Program-made: the position numbers and the translations under genes
The notes under the pieces: generated by a model
What the model saw: only the letters and a program-made list of their open reading frames with translations
Databases searched by the model: none
What the model was told of the DNA's origin: nothing
Shown here: piece after piece, positions 25,601 through 38,659 of the stretch
Position numbering within the stretch: the first letter of the stretch is position 1
Layout: the number at the start of each line of letters is the position of its first letter
From: Acanthosepion esculentum
Lineage: Eukaryota; Mollusca; Cephalopoda; Sepiida; Sepiidae
Reading direction: 5' to 3'
Length of the DNA stretch: 64,000 nucleotides
NCBI GenBank assembly: GCA_964036315.1
Contig: OZ038479.1
Coordinates: 60,989,893-61,053,892, forward strand

Positions 25601-26117
25601 TGTGAAGGTGACATTTTTATTTTTTATTTTTATTTTTTAATTAAATGTAGATTTTGAAACTCTAATCAACTTTGTACCCAACAATATGAAATTGTTGCTG
25701 GAGTTTGAGTAAGGTTAGACGGAAAGGTAGGGAATGTTGAAAAAAGTTAGATTTCATAGTATCGTTTGATGGTTTAAGTGAAATATCCAAAATAAAAAAT
25801 CATTGTTATCTTGATATGAACATTTTTTTTAAAGATTTAATGAAAATACCTCAAGATTATTGTTAAATGAACTGGACTCTTTACTCATTTTTTTTTTTTT
25901 TTTGTACATTTGCTGTTAACATGTTTCAACCAATTCATTCTTCAGTATTCATCAGGTGTTTTCTGTGAGAAACAAGACCTCTAACCAAGAACATGCCTCA
26001 GAAGAGTAGTTCCCACTTCTTCATATCATTGAAAAAGAACACAGGCATGTTTGAAAATTCTGCCACTAAAATCTATTTCTTCATGCTTCAATTCAGTCAA
26101 AAGGCAGCAGATCATTA
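25601..26117. other. Intergenic AT-rich sequence, possible Penelope-like end
   Basis: No gene. The stretch CATGTTTCAACC..CTTCAGTATTCATCAGGTG (about 25920-25960) resembles the non-coding ends of Penelope-like elements and may belong to the element that follows. Confidence 0.4.
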
Positions 26118-26239
26118 TTTAAACATATATTGTTAAATATAACAGACAATGAATATCTATTATGTCTGATCGTGAAGCATTCTAATGTTCATATGTTTGC
26201 TTTAATTTTAGGTGAAAATAAAGACAAAAATTGTCCAAT
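26118..26239. repeat. Penelope-like inverted repeat, left arm
   Basis: Near-exact reverse complement of 27786-27905. Over about 107 aligned bases I count roughly nine to ten mismatches. It includes AAATATAACAGACAATGAAT and GAAAATAAAGACAAAAATTG. Confidence 0.85.
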
Positions 26240-27785
26240 ATTTGAATATTAAGTTGATCCTTGATTTAAGCTTTCAGCTCACATGAGCCATCTTCAGAGT
26301 GGTTATACAGACATTTTAACAAAGATATTCACCATCAAAGATAATATTTTGTTATGTTGACATAGAAGATTGCTATGCAGTGATAACAGTGGCAGAACAG
26401 TAGACGCATGTCCTAAGTTGAAGATGTAGATCTATGACATCATACCACGTGAGAGGCTGAAATATTAACAACAGAACCATATGTCTAGATGCAATGTAAT
26501 GTGTTTGTGACTAGTTTGAAATGTAATTTTGTTGAGTGTGGGTTGTTTTGTTTTAATGTAGATTGCCTCCAATATTTGAAGGTTATTTTTTCTGTGTGTA
26601 TATGTGAGTATTATGGTGTTATCAACTAATATCTAATATTATGTACATGGCTATGTTTTTCTAAGAAATGTTGTTTAATAGAACTAAGATCAGAAAGGTA
26701 ACGGGTAAGTCTATGGAAGAGTATGGTTGTATTAAAACCAATATATATAATAGGTTTATTATTAGTATCAGAGATACAATCTCTGGACAGGCATGTAAAT
26801 TGATACACTACATTGGTTTTTTGTAGAGGATTTAGTTGTGTGGTTGCAGGGTTATTAGAGGACATGAGGTGAATTGTTTTAAATTTTTTAGAACACATGA
26901 TGAGCTTAACTTGTTTATTATTATTAATGTGTTTAGCATTTCTACCTATTATGTTTTTGAGTGTTGTTTCATCATGTTTGTAATTATTATGTATTTGGTT
27001 ACAATAGTATAAGTTAATAGTATTATGTTTATTTTGATGTACATAATTATTACTAATATTATCAATTTTGTTAGAAGTATTATTAAGTTTATTGAGACAC
27101 ATTTTAATTTGTTGATCAATGACAGAATTAGGAAATCCATTATTAACAAATGTTTGTTTAATTTTATGTAATTCTTTATAGAATATGGTTTTGGAAAAAG
27201 ATATCATTTGTGTGCGTTGGATGAAGTTTTTTATAACAGCTAACTTATATCGTTGGGAGCATTCACTATCATAATTAAGAAAACACAAGTTTAATGCTAG
27301 TGGGTTAGTAAATTTATATGTACTGGAATCAATAAAAACATAAAGGAATGGAATTAATATTAAGTTCTAATGTAAGTTTGAGGATGCAGTGGCTTTCAAA
27401 TTTGTTTTTAAGTTGTGTAATTTGATCAGTATTTTTAGCTAAAACAAAAATGTCATCTATGTATCTTACATATATAGGGGGTTTATCAGTGTCATTAAGT
27501 ATTTTATTTTCTAAATGTGCCATATAATAACTAGAAAAAAGTGACCTAAAGGAGATCCCATTGCAATACCATCTACTTGAATATAAATATTACCTAGGGG
27601 GTCATTGAGTGGTACATGCTAATAATAATTTTTTTTAAATAGTGGGTTTAATATTAATGGGTGGGATTATATACATCATGGATAATGATGTCAATCATTT
27701 TATGGACGGAGACATTAATAAATAAATTTTGTACATCCAAAAATGTTGTTATTTGGTTGTTTGGTTTTACAGAATAAAGAATTGT

Positions 27786-27901
27786 TGGACAATTTTTGTC
27801 TTTATTTTCACCCGAAATTAAAGCAAACATACAAATATTAGAATGGCTCATGATCTGACATAATAGACATTCATTGTCTGTTATATTTAACAATATATAT
27901 T

Positions 27902-27905
<4 letters not shown>
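27786..27905. repeat. Penelope-like inverted repeat, right arm
   Basis: Partner of 26118-26239. Read on the minus strand, this arm is continuous with the open frame preceding the reverse transcriptase. Confidence 0.85.

Positions 27906-27952
<47 letters not shown>
27904..27952. repeat. (AT)n microsatellite
   Basis: About 24 AT dinucleotides immediately outside the right arm of the Penelope-like element. Confidence 0.95.
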
Positions 27953-27954
<2 letters not shown>

Positions 27955-29270
27955 CTCAGAGCAGCTGACAAGGTACTTCCATTAAGACTTTATTTACTTG
28001 TGTGTGAAAAATATTTCTTTATAGATTAGCTAAAAAGTATTCAGAACAATTTCTACATATATCAAGCCCCCAAAAGAAATTTCATTTTTGTACACTAAAG
28101 CAGTTCTTTTTCTTTTTTTCAAATTAATTTATTCAGTTTACAAAAAAGTTAGTAATGTGAGAGAACTAAATTATACCAGGCTGGATTAATAAATCTGTGG
28201 CCTGACACATAGTTGTTTGCGAAGTTTTGATCTGAAATTCTTCTTGTATAAAAACTGACTTTATATGTTTAATATCCCTCACGGAAGTAAGTGCATTGAC
28301 AAAGGAGAAAATATTGAAAAATAGATATTACTTGTTTAAAATAAATACTTTTTTTCATTAGGCTACAGACTTATTGATATATCTGTTTGTACAGGTGTCA
28401 TATATCATGATTCACAACCAACCCGGAAAACAGAAAAATCATGAAATTATCAGAGAATTGAAAAATAATCACGTTTTTATTTTTTTATTTTTTTTTTTGA
28501 AAAAGAAATAGCAAGAAATGTTGGTTTAATGTCAGGGGGATCAGGGAGTTTTCTAATGCAACTTGACATGTATCAAATGACATGTTTATTACCACAGAGA
28601 TCAGCAGAAGCTGTGACACCCTCTGGGACTGAACAGTCTAAAGCAAGCCAGAATAAAACAAAGGGGGATGCATGTTCAAAGCCCGTAGGAGAACTCATTT
28701 TCACATTTTTCTTGAGTGCATAGGTCAATAGACATAATACATGTTGCTTACTAATAAAAAATCTATTTCAAACTTCAAAATAAACTTTGAAGTAATATAC
28801 ATGTGTGTGAGTTTTATGTAGATTTATGCTGGGAACCTTGTATCTATGTACTATATTACATGTATGTAATATTTTCTCCTATATGAAAATATAAATAAGA
28901 TAAAACTATCCAAGATGCAAATATTATATCTTTATTTTTATTTATTCTTTGGGAAGTTAATTTTTATTTGGTCTCAAAATAATGAGTGTTATTTATTTCT
29001 TTGGAATAGATGTAAATTTTGTCCTCATATAAAATGAAATGAAACATTATTATTATTGTTCTAAGCAGCAATAAAATAATCATTGTTTCAAAATCATCAT
29101 TCTGAAAACATTAAAGATATAAAAGACTAAAATCTTCAAATTGTAAAACGTCAATGGTGTTATACACCATTGCAATTAGATCTCTTTCTGATTCATTCTT
29201 CATGCTGGCCAGATGTGAATGCCATGAAGGCAGAGAATGAAATAAAAAAGCATTTTCTGTGAATAGGATC
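27953..29270. other. Intergenic AT-rich sequence
   Basis: The 64-codon plus-strand frame at 28529-28723 has no recognisable domain and no other gene feature around it, so I do not call a gene. Confidence 0.55.
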
Positions 29271-29347
29271 CACGCATCATGCCCAGTCTATGAAGCAAGC
29301 TCCAGCAGTGGCCAATCGTGAATGTTCCTGCTGGAAAAGAAGATGTC

Positions 29348-30575
29348 CTTGAGAACGACCAAGTCAATGGAGGGCCAGCAGGTCACCGGCCATTAAGCAG
29401 GTTGCTTCTGCTGCTGCTACTGCTGCCATGACCTCATCGCCATGACAACCACTGTTGTTGCCCAGCAGGCCACCAACTAGCACACAGGGTGCTGCTGCTG
29501 CTGTCACTATCGCCGCCACCTCTCAACATGAAAACTCCTCTCACTGACTGTTGCTGCTCCCAGGCTTGACTGGCCACCTTGGCTGTCTGGCTTCAGTATG
29601 ACAACACCTCAGCAACCCAGTTCTGTCACTGTGGTATAACCAGCATCAGCAAAGTCAAATTTGTGACTTTTCCTAAGTCTTAGTGCTCACGTCCTATGCA
29701 TTACAAAGTCAGATTCAAGATTTCTCTCAACTCTTAACACTTGCATCTTCTGCATTGGCAAAGTCAAATTTTTGGCTTCTTCTAACTCTTAATGCTAACA
29801 CTCTCTGCATTAGCAAAGTCAGTTTTATGACTTCTCTCAACTTCTAATGCTTGCACCATTGTATTGTCATAGTCAGATTTGTAGTTTCACTAACCATTCC
29901 AGAACAACACCTTGGCAGAACCAACATGTACAAGTCATTTCCTGCATTAAAGCAAATCTCTGAGGATGACCAAGTCAATGGGGTTCCAGCAGGCCACTGG
30001 ACATCATGCAGGACACTGCTGCTACAGCCACTGCTGCTACTGCCGCTATGGCCTTGTCACTATGACAACCACAGTTGTAGTCCAGCAGGCCACCAGTTGG
30101 CACACAGGGTGCTGCTGCTGCTGCTGTCGTCACTATCACCACCGTCTCTCAACATGAACACTCCTCCCACTGATTGTTGACGCTCCCAGGTTTGACTCCC
30201 CACCTAGTCTGTCTGGCTTCAGCATGACAACACCTCAGTAATTGTCACCTCAGCATAACCAACATTGGTAAAGTCAGATTTGTCACTTCTCCTGACTCTT
30301 AATGTTTGAACCATTGTTATATTAAGTGTTTGAACAATGCACCCTACACATCAGCAAAGTCAAATTTATGACTTCTCCGAGCTCTTAATGCTTGCATCCT
30401 CTGCATTGGCAAAGTCAGATTCATGACTTCTTATGACTACTCATGCTCACACCATTGTATCATCATAGTCAGATTCATAGCTTTGCTAACCACTCTGGGG
30501 CAACACCTCGGTAACCCACTGCCATCATCTCAGTATAAGCAAAATGTACATGGTATTCCCTTGCAGCCATCACCG
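29348..30575. repeat. Tandem duplication of a ~611-bp GC-richer unit
   Basis: Two collinear units begin at about 29348 and 29959. GACCAAGTCAATGG occurs at 29357 and 29968, CACACAGGGTGCTGCTGCTG in both, CTGTCTGGCTTCAG..TGACAACACCTCAG in both. The second half of each unit is itself made of ~55-65-bp subrepeats around AAAGTCA(A/G)ATT..TGACTTCT..CTCTTAATGCTTGCA. The stretch is clearly richer in C and G than its surroundings and contains short GCT/CTG trinucleotide runs. It shows no convincing protein domain. Confidence 0.85.
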
Positions 30576-31050
30576 GGGCCCTGTTCCACAGAATGAGCCT
30601 ACTGACTCATCAATCGAGCTACCACTGACTCCACAAGCAGCGACTCTGACTCTGTAAAGGAATCAATTCTAACACTACCAGAAAGTGACTCCAACTCCGC
30701 AAGCAGCAACTCCAACTCCACACAGATGTGACTGCAACTCCACAAGAATGCATCCATCTCAATCCATCACTGTGATGTTAATTCACCAACACATGCGAGG
30801 TTGTCCCATAGAACAGGCCTACCAACCTTGACACCTCACCAACCTAATGCTCTGACCTTGGCATAACCAGCACATACACCAACCATATCCTGTGACCTCA
30901 TCCAGCACAAAAATAGGTCAACTCTCGGCTTTTCTCTTAACCCTGATTACCACCTAGACAACACACCAGAAACAGACATTCCACCTATTTTGTGATATCT
31001 GTACAACACTGTGTATATACGAACAATAAACATTGTTCAAATTCTAATCA
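30576..31050. repeat. GC-richer flank of the tandem duplication
   Basis: Contains short imperfect repeats of the type ACTCCACAAGCAGC..ACTCTGACT (about 30630-30745). It ends with AATAAA at about 31024-31029 and then AT-rich DNA. The end resembles a polyadenylation region or an LTR end, but no element could be defined. Confidence 0.4.
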
Positions 31051-31600
31051 CCATTATTCCTTTCTCTCACAACCAAATGCTTTAATATAAGAATCGTACT
31101 GAAAAAGACCAACACACATATTTAAATTATCCAGTGCATAATTTATTTTTAATTTTACAAATGGATGATTTTTTTTTTTATTTGAAAAAAAACATTCTTT
31201 GTGTTGGAATTTTTGAGTTGAGGAATTATTATTATATGACTTTACATCCAAATAATTAAATTCATCTTGGTCACCAAATTAATGCTGTTTCAGTTTTTGT
31301 ACCCATTAGCCTTCAGGTGTTTTTTGTACTCTGTAACCACCTCAGTATTTTGAGCTGAATTCTTTATTCAGCTTTCTATGTATATCAGTTAATACTTTCC
31401 AATCTATATTGCCTTTTGTGTCACTTATCTTCCACTGAACCAGAATATATGACTTTTCTGTTTTATCTGATTCAAGGATTGAACTCACAATAGGAACAAG
31501 ATATGTTTTAACCTATGCTTTACGTAATGTATCTCTTGGACAAACCATTGGTGAAATGTTGGATCCATAAACCTAATCTCTGTACTCAGGTGTTGGAAAT
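31051..31600. other. Intergenic sequence, unassigned
   Basis: It may include degraded upstream sequence of the retroelement fragment that follows. Confidence 0.4.
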
Positions 31601-31607
31601 TTATTGA

Positions 31608-32570
31608 GTGTACTTTGTTTCTAAATCAGAAACTTCCAGTAATGACAAACCTATATATGGAATAGTTTGTAGAAATTGCTATAGGTACATAATTACTAAA
31701 GACAACCATTTGGCTTATATACATAGACAACACCTTTATACTCTGGCTCTACCAGGAAGATGTGCAAATACTGCTGGACTACAGGAACTCAATCAAATCA
31801 ATGCAGTTCACAAATGGAAAAAGGAAGCAGAAAATCAACTGGCCCTCCTGGATGTGCTAATAACTTGTACAAAGTATAAGTACGAATCATCTGTATACTG
31901 TAAGTCAACATTCAACAGACAATACCTGAATTTTAATTCCTACCATCCTTACAACATCAAGAAAGAGGTCATCTGCACCTACAACATCAGGCCAAAATCA
32001 TAAGTGGCAACTCAGCCTAGATATATACCAACAGGAAAGGATCAGCATTAGAAATATCCTTTAATTTAATAAATACTTTGCAAGTATAACTTCCCTCAAC
32101 AGACAGAAAAGACAACAAAAATCTGCAATAAAAAAATCAACACTAAAAATCTGCCATGGTCCATCCAGCATACACAAGAAGTAAATCTGGAAAGATTTAG
32201 TGGATTTGTGGTCCATACAACCGGATGATATTTAAAAGCAGTTCAAACTTTCAGAGACATCTCTCCCAAGTACCTTTGGAAGAAAACATGAGCAAGAACT
32301 GGGTAATGAATATAATGGCAAAACCAACCAGCCACTGAAAGCAAGACTGGAAAAACATCAAAAAGCTATAATCTGAGGAGTGACATTGAAATCAGGTATA
32401 ACTGATCATGTATAGAGGGAAAAGAGTGGAATGAATTCAAAAGAACAATACTGGAGGATAAGATGACTGAAAGAATCTGCACATTTATGTTCTGCCAACC
32501 TCGGCCGACATTGCATAAAGATGAACACCATCTAGAAGCCTCTGATTAAGAAAGGAAGGACACTCAAAAA
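31608..32570 (+). mobile_element. Second Penelope-like family, 3' half (broken)
   Basis: The plus strand reads WKKEAENQLALLDVLIT (about 31815-31870) and RQYLNFNSYHPYNIKKEV (about 31915-31970). The wider frames give the N-QLPFLDVLV..QYLNFNS-HPYNVKKGI pattern of reverse transcriptases linked to GIY-YIG-like ends. Further on, LKARLEKHQKA (about 32335-32370), then a SGITDH-like stretch, WNEFKRTILEDKMTERI (about 32428-32480) and MNTIWKPLIKK-like sequence (about 32521-32560) follow the same order as in those elements. Several stops and frameshifts. This copy differs from the one at 26.1-27.9 kb, so two lineages are present. Confidence 0.65.
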
Positions 32571-34417
32571 TTTTCTCTACCTAAGCAAAGACATAGGTTT
32601 ATGGCTCTGAAGTTTCATCACTAGTACAAGATTAGTGTATTAAAGTGTTTGATAAAAGATATCTTGTTCCTTGGGCCAGCTAGTGCAGAAAAGTCTGGTT
32701 CAGTGAAAGAAATGGATAAGCGATACAAAAAATACAAACTAAATTGAGAGAATTAACTTATATGAGATATCCCTTAAGCATGGAAAATGGAATGAGAACA
32801 GTCTATAGCTAAGGACTGAATAAAGGATTCAATTTCAAATTCTGAGGTTAAAGAATATGAAAGACACCTGAAAAAAGGTAGAGGGTACAATGGCTGGAAC
32901 ATTGAGTATAGCAACCAAGTTTTCTAGTCTGAATGTAAATGCATATAATAAAAATCTTTTGATGTGTTATTCTCTTATGTTTAGGGGCAGATAATATACA
33001 AGAAATGGTGCACCAAAATTAATACCTACCTTCTGCAAAAACTTCAATGGATACATGAATCAAACTAACACCATAGTTTCAGCTACAGAATACTTTTCCC
33101 ACATAGTCACTACCTTTGGCTACATATTTTTGAGGCAGCACATACAACAAATGACTCACCCCCCACTTCCCTTCCCTGGTCCGGGAGTGGGAGCCTGATT
33201 TGGAGCCCTGAGTAATGTTTTGACACTCACTATCTTATCAACATTTACATTTGTCTACCTACATTTATATAAGTTACAAATTAAACCCTGCAAATCTGAC
33301 TATTAAAAGATGAAAAAAGTTTTACGGATTTTGACGTAATTCTGGGGTTGTTTTTTTCATCCAAATTCATGAATTTGTTTTGCTCATGTTAAGTCTAAAA
33401 AAACATGATATAAAATTGACTATTTTTTATCCATAATGTTGAATCCTTTAAATTATTCAACATCTTAACAAGAAAAATTTCAAGTTGATGATAAAAAATT
33501 GCCACAAGAAATTGTTGATTTAAAATGGAATGATCTATTATGACATATCTCTAATTTGTATTTAGATACATTGTATTTATTTTCAATTTTTCTACTAGAA
33601 ATGTTCACCTATATTGCATATGATCCATTATTGTACATAATTAGGTTACAATAAAATCTGTATTTTATATGTATACTACCTTATGAAAGTTGAGACATAA
33701 AAGGGGGTGCATATTTCATGAGAGCTTTGCTCAGAAGTGGATTGTCACACACATCCCTGTCAAAATTACTGACTTACTTAAACCAATGTCTAATCAACTC
33801 TGTAAATATTGTCAATGAACAAGTGTCTGTGAATGCTATTCAGTGCAGCTTTTCTGCATGGAGGAAATTAATGACATATTTTTGCTTTGTAGACACTTTA
33901 ATGTTAGATGCCATTTTGCTAGATCTGAAATGAGGCAAAAACAAATTATAGATTATTGGTAGAAAGGTTCAATCTCTACTGACATGACATCAACATCCAC
34001 CTATGACATTGTGGTGGGTCAACATAATAAAACTGGAAACATTACTTTTCACAACAACCCTTGTAATTATTATAAACCACAGGTTTAGTGGTTTAAAGTA
34101 CAGTTGTTTCTATCTAATTGAATGCTCTGTGGTCTGGCACATTTTGCATCTGTTGCTATTAGTTTGCCAATCTGACATTAGACCTGTTATAAATTGGTTG
34201 GAACTGTAAATGAATGGTTTATAAACTGACTCATTCAACCAAATATGTATCAACATTGTTGCAATTAGAATCCAAATCAAAGAATCTAAATTCACTGACT
34301 CTTGATGTTTATTTTAGCATAAGATTATGTGTTTATTAATTTATTTTCTTTGATTCTTATAAATTATTTTTACTACAACCCTAATTAAAAGGCATATGCA
34401 AACATAATTTTCACTTA

Positions 34418-34448
34418 TTATATAATTTATATAATATAAATTATATAA
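34418..34448. repeat. 31-bp perfect AT palindrome
   Basis: Two 15-nt arms (TTATATAATTTATAT and its exact complement) around a single central base. All A and T. Confidence 0.9.
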
Positions 34449-35308
34449 AAAATATACCAATATTCCACCTTATTAATCCTTAAAAATTGATAAAGTGTCA
34501 AAACTTATGTAATCGCAGCAAGGAAGGAGAAAATCAAGTCTTATCTCTAAAAAGAATTTGTGTTCTCTGTGCTATCTGTCAAAAAAGAAAATCAGAATCA
34601 AGAATGGGTCAACTTTAGTAGGCCTTGAAACATGGTAATTGTTTGCATTTCTCTATCATTCGGATTTATGCCCTTGTCATTTTTTGATACTGAACTTACT
34701 AAACTGATTTATGAACCTCAGATTTATGATTTTTGAATTTAAAGCTTCCTTTTGCTATTTATCTCAGTAATAGAATGAAAAATAATTCAATTGACATTGA
34801 TTATTAAATTATTAAGGATACACATGTCTAAAGCAAAAGAAAACCTAATTTTGTTTTTCTGCTATTTTATTTGGTTGGGCAACCTATAGCTGAGTTACAC
34901 CATTTTGAATCTGTGCATTACTGATAAATGTTTTAATTTCAACTTTCTTATCAAGACATTAACTATTTTACTTGCTTAAATGTTTTTAAAGGAATTACTT
35001 TACATCAGAAACTATGAAAATAAAACTAAATATAAATGCTGAACACTGAACTTCATCAGTGAGTCATGATTAATTCTTTTTTCTAAATACCTCATTCTAG
35101 CAAAATGAAGGACATATAAAATTTAAACTGAGTTTTATTTTTATATTGCAAACCAAGGATTAACTATATTCAATGTCATTATTGTCATTACTATTGATTT
35201 TAGATGTAATTTATACATATATATCACAGGTTGAAAAAATTATTTTGAGATATCAAAACTGATGGTGAAGTTTCTCTATAAAATGATTTCATTCTCTATG
35301 TGTATGTG

Positions 35309-35310
<2 letters not shown>

Positions 35311-35367
<57 letters not shown>
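35311..35367. repeat. (TA)n microsatellite
   Basis: About 28 TA dinucleotides. Confidence 0.95.
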
Positions 35368-35371
<4 letters not shown>

Positions 35372-38216
35372 ATATATTGAAAAGTTCTCTGTTTGACCAA
35401 GAAAGGTGATGTTTGAAACTTGGGGAAGTGGGTTAGCTTAGAACGTTCACAGCCATTTTGAATAAAAAGTCATGTTTAGTATTGTTTACTCTTCATACTT
35501 AATCTGGGGAAAAAGTACAGTGAAAAGGTTAAGCAATGAATCACTGAAGCTTGTTGACATGATACAGTAAGTGCAAGCAAGTATCTGGAAATGTTTCTGA
35601 AGTTTATAAAATTAAATTTTAGACTAAAAGGCAAAGAACACCCTGAAAACTGAAAAATTAGAGAAAATTTTGAAGGAAGATGCAATATAAATAACACATA
35701 AACTTACACAGAAATATGTAATTAATCTTTCATAAAACTTGATAGTTATACAAAAAACATTTAGAAGTTTCATATGCACTTATAGAACTAAATGCTGATC
35801 AACATTTAAAACACTTTCTCTTCTTGCTTGATTCAGGAAAAAGTCATTTTTGAACATGATAATCATTGTTAATGAAAAATCATGGCTTGATTGAAGACAA
35901 CCTTCCACATGTTAACCTAAATGATATCTGCTGAGGTAAAAGTTATTTTGTGAATTTGGTGAGGTTTAAAAAGAATTTGTTATTATACATTACTGGAACC
36001 ATGACAAATGTTTTTTGCACACAGTATTTAAATAGTATATTGGAAGAGACTGGAGATTTCTGTGCATTATAATAACAATGGGGCAGGGAAGGGAGTTATT
36101 CAACACAAACTGCTTGTCAAGATAGGGTTTTTGCCAACCCAGAAGAATTCAATAAATCAAAATTAGAATTGTTCTTTTATTATGGAATATACAGTTTGCC
36201 TGAAAGATTCCAAAGGAAATATTTTGATGAATGAATAATGATTCTATGAATTTGTATGGATAAAAGATTTTGTTTAAAAAGTTCTTAAAACTTTATATCA
36301 ACCTAATATATTATAAATATGTGTGTGTGTACATGTGAGAGAGAGAGAGAGCTAAACAATTGAATCAATATCATGCTGGAAATATGTAATAAGTAGTAAG
36401 TGGTAATAGAAAGGTAATAAGAGAGGTAATAAAATAACAAGTTTTAACATACTATCTTATAAGTTAATAAAATATATGAAATGAAAATACAGTTTAAAAA
36501 TATTACTGAAAATACATTTTAGTTTTGCATAATTTGTAAAAAAGGAAAAAAAAAACAACATAATGATCCTTTTGACAGATATGTTTACAATTTGAATCAA
36601 ATATTGCATTCTACTTGGGTTAATTAAACACAGCCAGGAATAAAAATAATGACTGTATCTGGTTACATTTTTCAATATATTAGCCTATTTTTTGCTCTTT
36701 TTGGCTATATTACAAAACTTTAGATTTGATTTAAACAAATCTACTGTGAACAAAGTTCATGTCTGATTCATAATGATATATAAAATTTAATTATTTGTAA
36801 ATCATGGGAAGAGAATAACTTTATAATAACTCAATTATTTCAGTATACACAAAATTTAATTTCAAGATTGGCTTGAAAAAATTGCAAAAGTTTATCACCT
36901 ATGATTTATTTATCTTGAATCTGTTCAAATATTGCTTTATTTTTAGCATATTCCCAAAACCTAACATTTGAACATAATATTAAAACTCATCCAACTTTTC
37001 TATCGATGTTGTTGATATTAGCCTCATATTTTCTAGTCTAATTTAAATAATACTCTTTATTCTGGTTTCATATGTATTGTTTGATTCTACTTGCCTTTAG
37101 TCATCTTTTGTCTGTAACGATAACTGGGACTGTGGAGATCTGTGTGTGATTCTTTCCTGAAAAGTGGCATAAAACACAGTAGGAAAGTTTTCAACTTGAT
37201 TTCAGTTCTCAAACGGCAGAAACTATTTCCCATAAAATCAGTTTTGTTTAGAAATTACATTTGAATAAATCAAACAAGAATTGTGGAAATTGCTGCATCA
37301 TTAAGAAGAGCAGTTTTAGAAAGAAAATGGCAAGTTTTTTCTGTTTTTATGCAATACAACAAAGAATATATTTGGAATTACTTTTCTTAGTAACATCCAT
37401 ATTTAAAAGGTGCACTTCATAGAGAAAAGTATGTTATGTTTGTTCATCAGGATTTACTAAAAATGTTTTCAGGTTTGGTGTTTGATTCTGCTTTTAATTG
37501 AGAATGAAGTAGAATTAAAAGAAAATGAAAAACAGAGAGGGACATTTTAATAATTTGAAACCTTTTTATTTTGAAAGTATACATATTCCTCCCCATACAC
37601 ATACAAAGAGGTAAAATATTTGTTAAAATCTACTTTCCTATAAACAACCAATAATTTTGCATATTACATCTGTATATATGGTATAGTTTTACATTATTTA
37701 TATGTATCTATTTTTCATGTGAAGAAATTACCCTACCATTTTTATTCTATGTATCTTATCTATAGTCTTCACTTAAAGACATCAAACCTGTTTTTAATTT
37801 GGTTTTATTTCATTTTTTAATTTATTTTTTCTTTTCCCTTTATTCTGGACTCTTTTTATTACCAGACATAGAAGGTTACTCTTCTTTTTCTACTAACAGC
37901 AAAAACTAGTATTGATACTAAAAACTGTATTCTATTGATCAGTAAGTAAAAACGGTTTTGAAATAATTTGAAAAAATGTTTGCTCTCAACCAGTCAATGA
38001 GCACATTTTTCACAAATCACAAACTTCACTGTTAGAAAATTCAAAGACTAAATTTGGTTGTAATGATTTTAAAAAATTTTTTCATCTTTTTATTTATTTA
38101 AACTGGGAATTATTGTACAGTTATATATTATTTACATATAATTTTGACATTTTTGTAATACCTATTTTGAAAGAAATTTACAACTGTTTGTAAAATAGAG
38201 GCTCATCCCTTGTTTC

Positions 38217-38659
38217 CTATTTAGGAAGGGGTTCCTGGATCTTTTCTTTTTCTCTGGTCTCCATAATAGTACTGTCATGAATCTCTTGTGACGTGTGCAG
38301 TCTGTGGCAATGTCTCTTCATATTAAGGGTACTGGGTTGACAGCTATCTGTTAAATGTCCCCAACTGATAGTTAGGAGCCCTAACTCTTGCATAGCATCT
38401 TGAGCAGCTGCTCTGATCAACAGTTGCATAATATCAGGGTGCTTGTAGTGCCATGTCATGCATGGAAGGGTGTCCCTGCACATATCTCCAGTGGGCAACC
38501 CAGAGGCCACTTTATGTTTCAGTCTGCGCCAGCTCCTTTCTGTCCATGTCACATATGATGACCTTCTGCTACCATTATTTTAGGCTTTTTCACTACCAAC
38601 ATGACTCAAAATGACCTTAAATCATCATAAAAATTAACCTAAACCAGCTCTAAAAAATC
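38217..38659. other. Unassigned sequence upstream of LINE copy 1
   Basis: Slightly GC-richer than its left flank. The minus strand is open for 111 codons (38217-38552), but I recognise no domain. The composition resembles the LINE that follows, so this may be its 5' region or another repeat. Confidence 0.35.

Larger units (their letters stand above)
26118..27905 (-). mobile_element. Penelope-like retroelement with inverted terminal repeats
   Basis: The minus strand carries a Penelope-type reverse transcriptase followed by a GIY-YIG-like endonuclease region. TFLDVQNLFINVSVHKMIDIII (about 27690-27750) fits the first palm motif. A DG-A-MGSPLG-type motif is frameshifted near 27550-27585. PIYVRYIDDIFVLAKN (about 27425-27475) is the catalytic YxDD motif. 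VVYQFTCLSRDC and then PIIYIGFNT (about 26720-26810) fit the GIY-YIG module with its Cys pair. Breaks near 27330, 27525 and 27655 make it inactive. The element is bounded by ~120-bp inverted repeats (26118-26239 and 27786-27905). Full-length Penelope-like elements are about 3 kb or more, so this is truncated. Confidence 0.85.
32571..38216. other. Intergenic AT-rich sequence
   Basis: About 5.6 kb without a recognised gene or transposon protein. It contains a 31-bp AT palindrome (34418-34448), a TA microsatellite (35311-35367) and a short TG/GA stretch near 36320-36350. Small open frames here are short, of biased composition and unsupported. Confidence 0.55.

Noticed and set aside
27654..27971. 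105-codon minus-strand frame as a separate gene
   Set aside because: Its start is an AT microsatellite (IYIYIY) and the rest is the Penelope-like reverse transcriptase.
28529..28723. 64-codon frame beginning MSGGSGSF
   Set aside because: No domain, no splice context and no neighbouring support. It is compatible with chance.
29851..30180. 109-codon frame in the tandem duplication
   Set aside because: It lies in repetitive CTG-containing sequence and is not preserved in the first unit of the duplication.
34418..34448. Functional cruciform or regulatory palindrome
   Set aside because: It is made only of A and T in AT-rich DNA, where such palindromes arise easily by chance. It is recorded only as a repeat.
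38217..38552. 111-codon minus-strand frame upstream of LINE copy 1
   Set aside because: No recognised domain. It is antisense to the LINE and may be part of its 5' region or another repeat.
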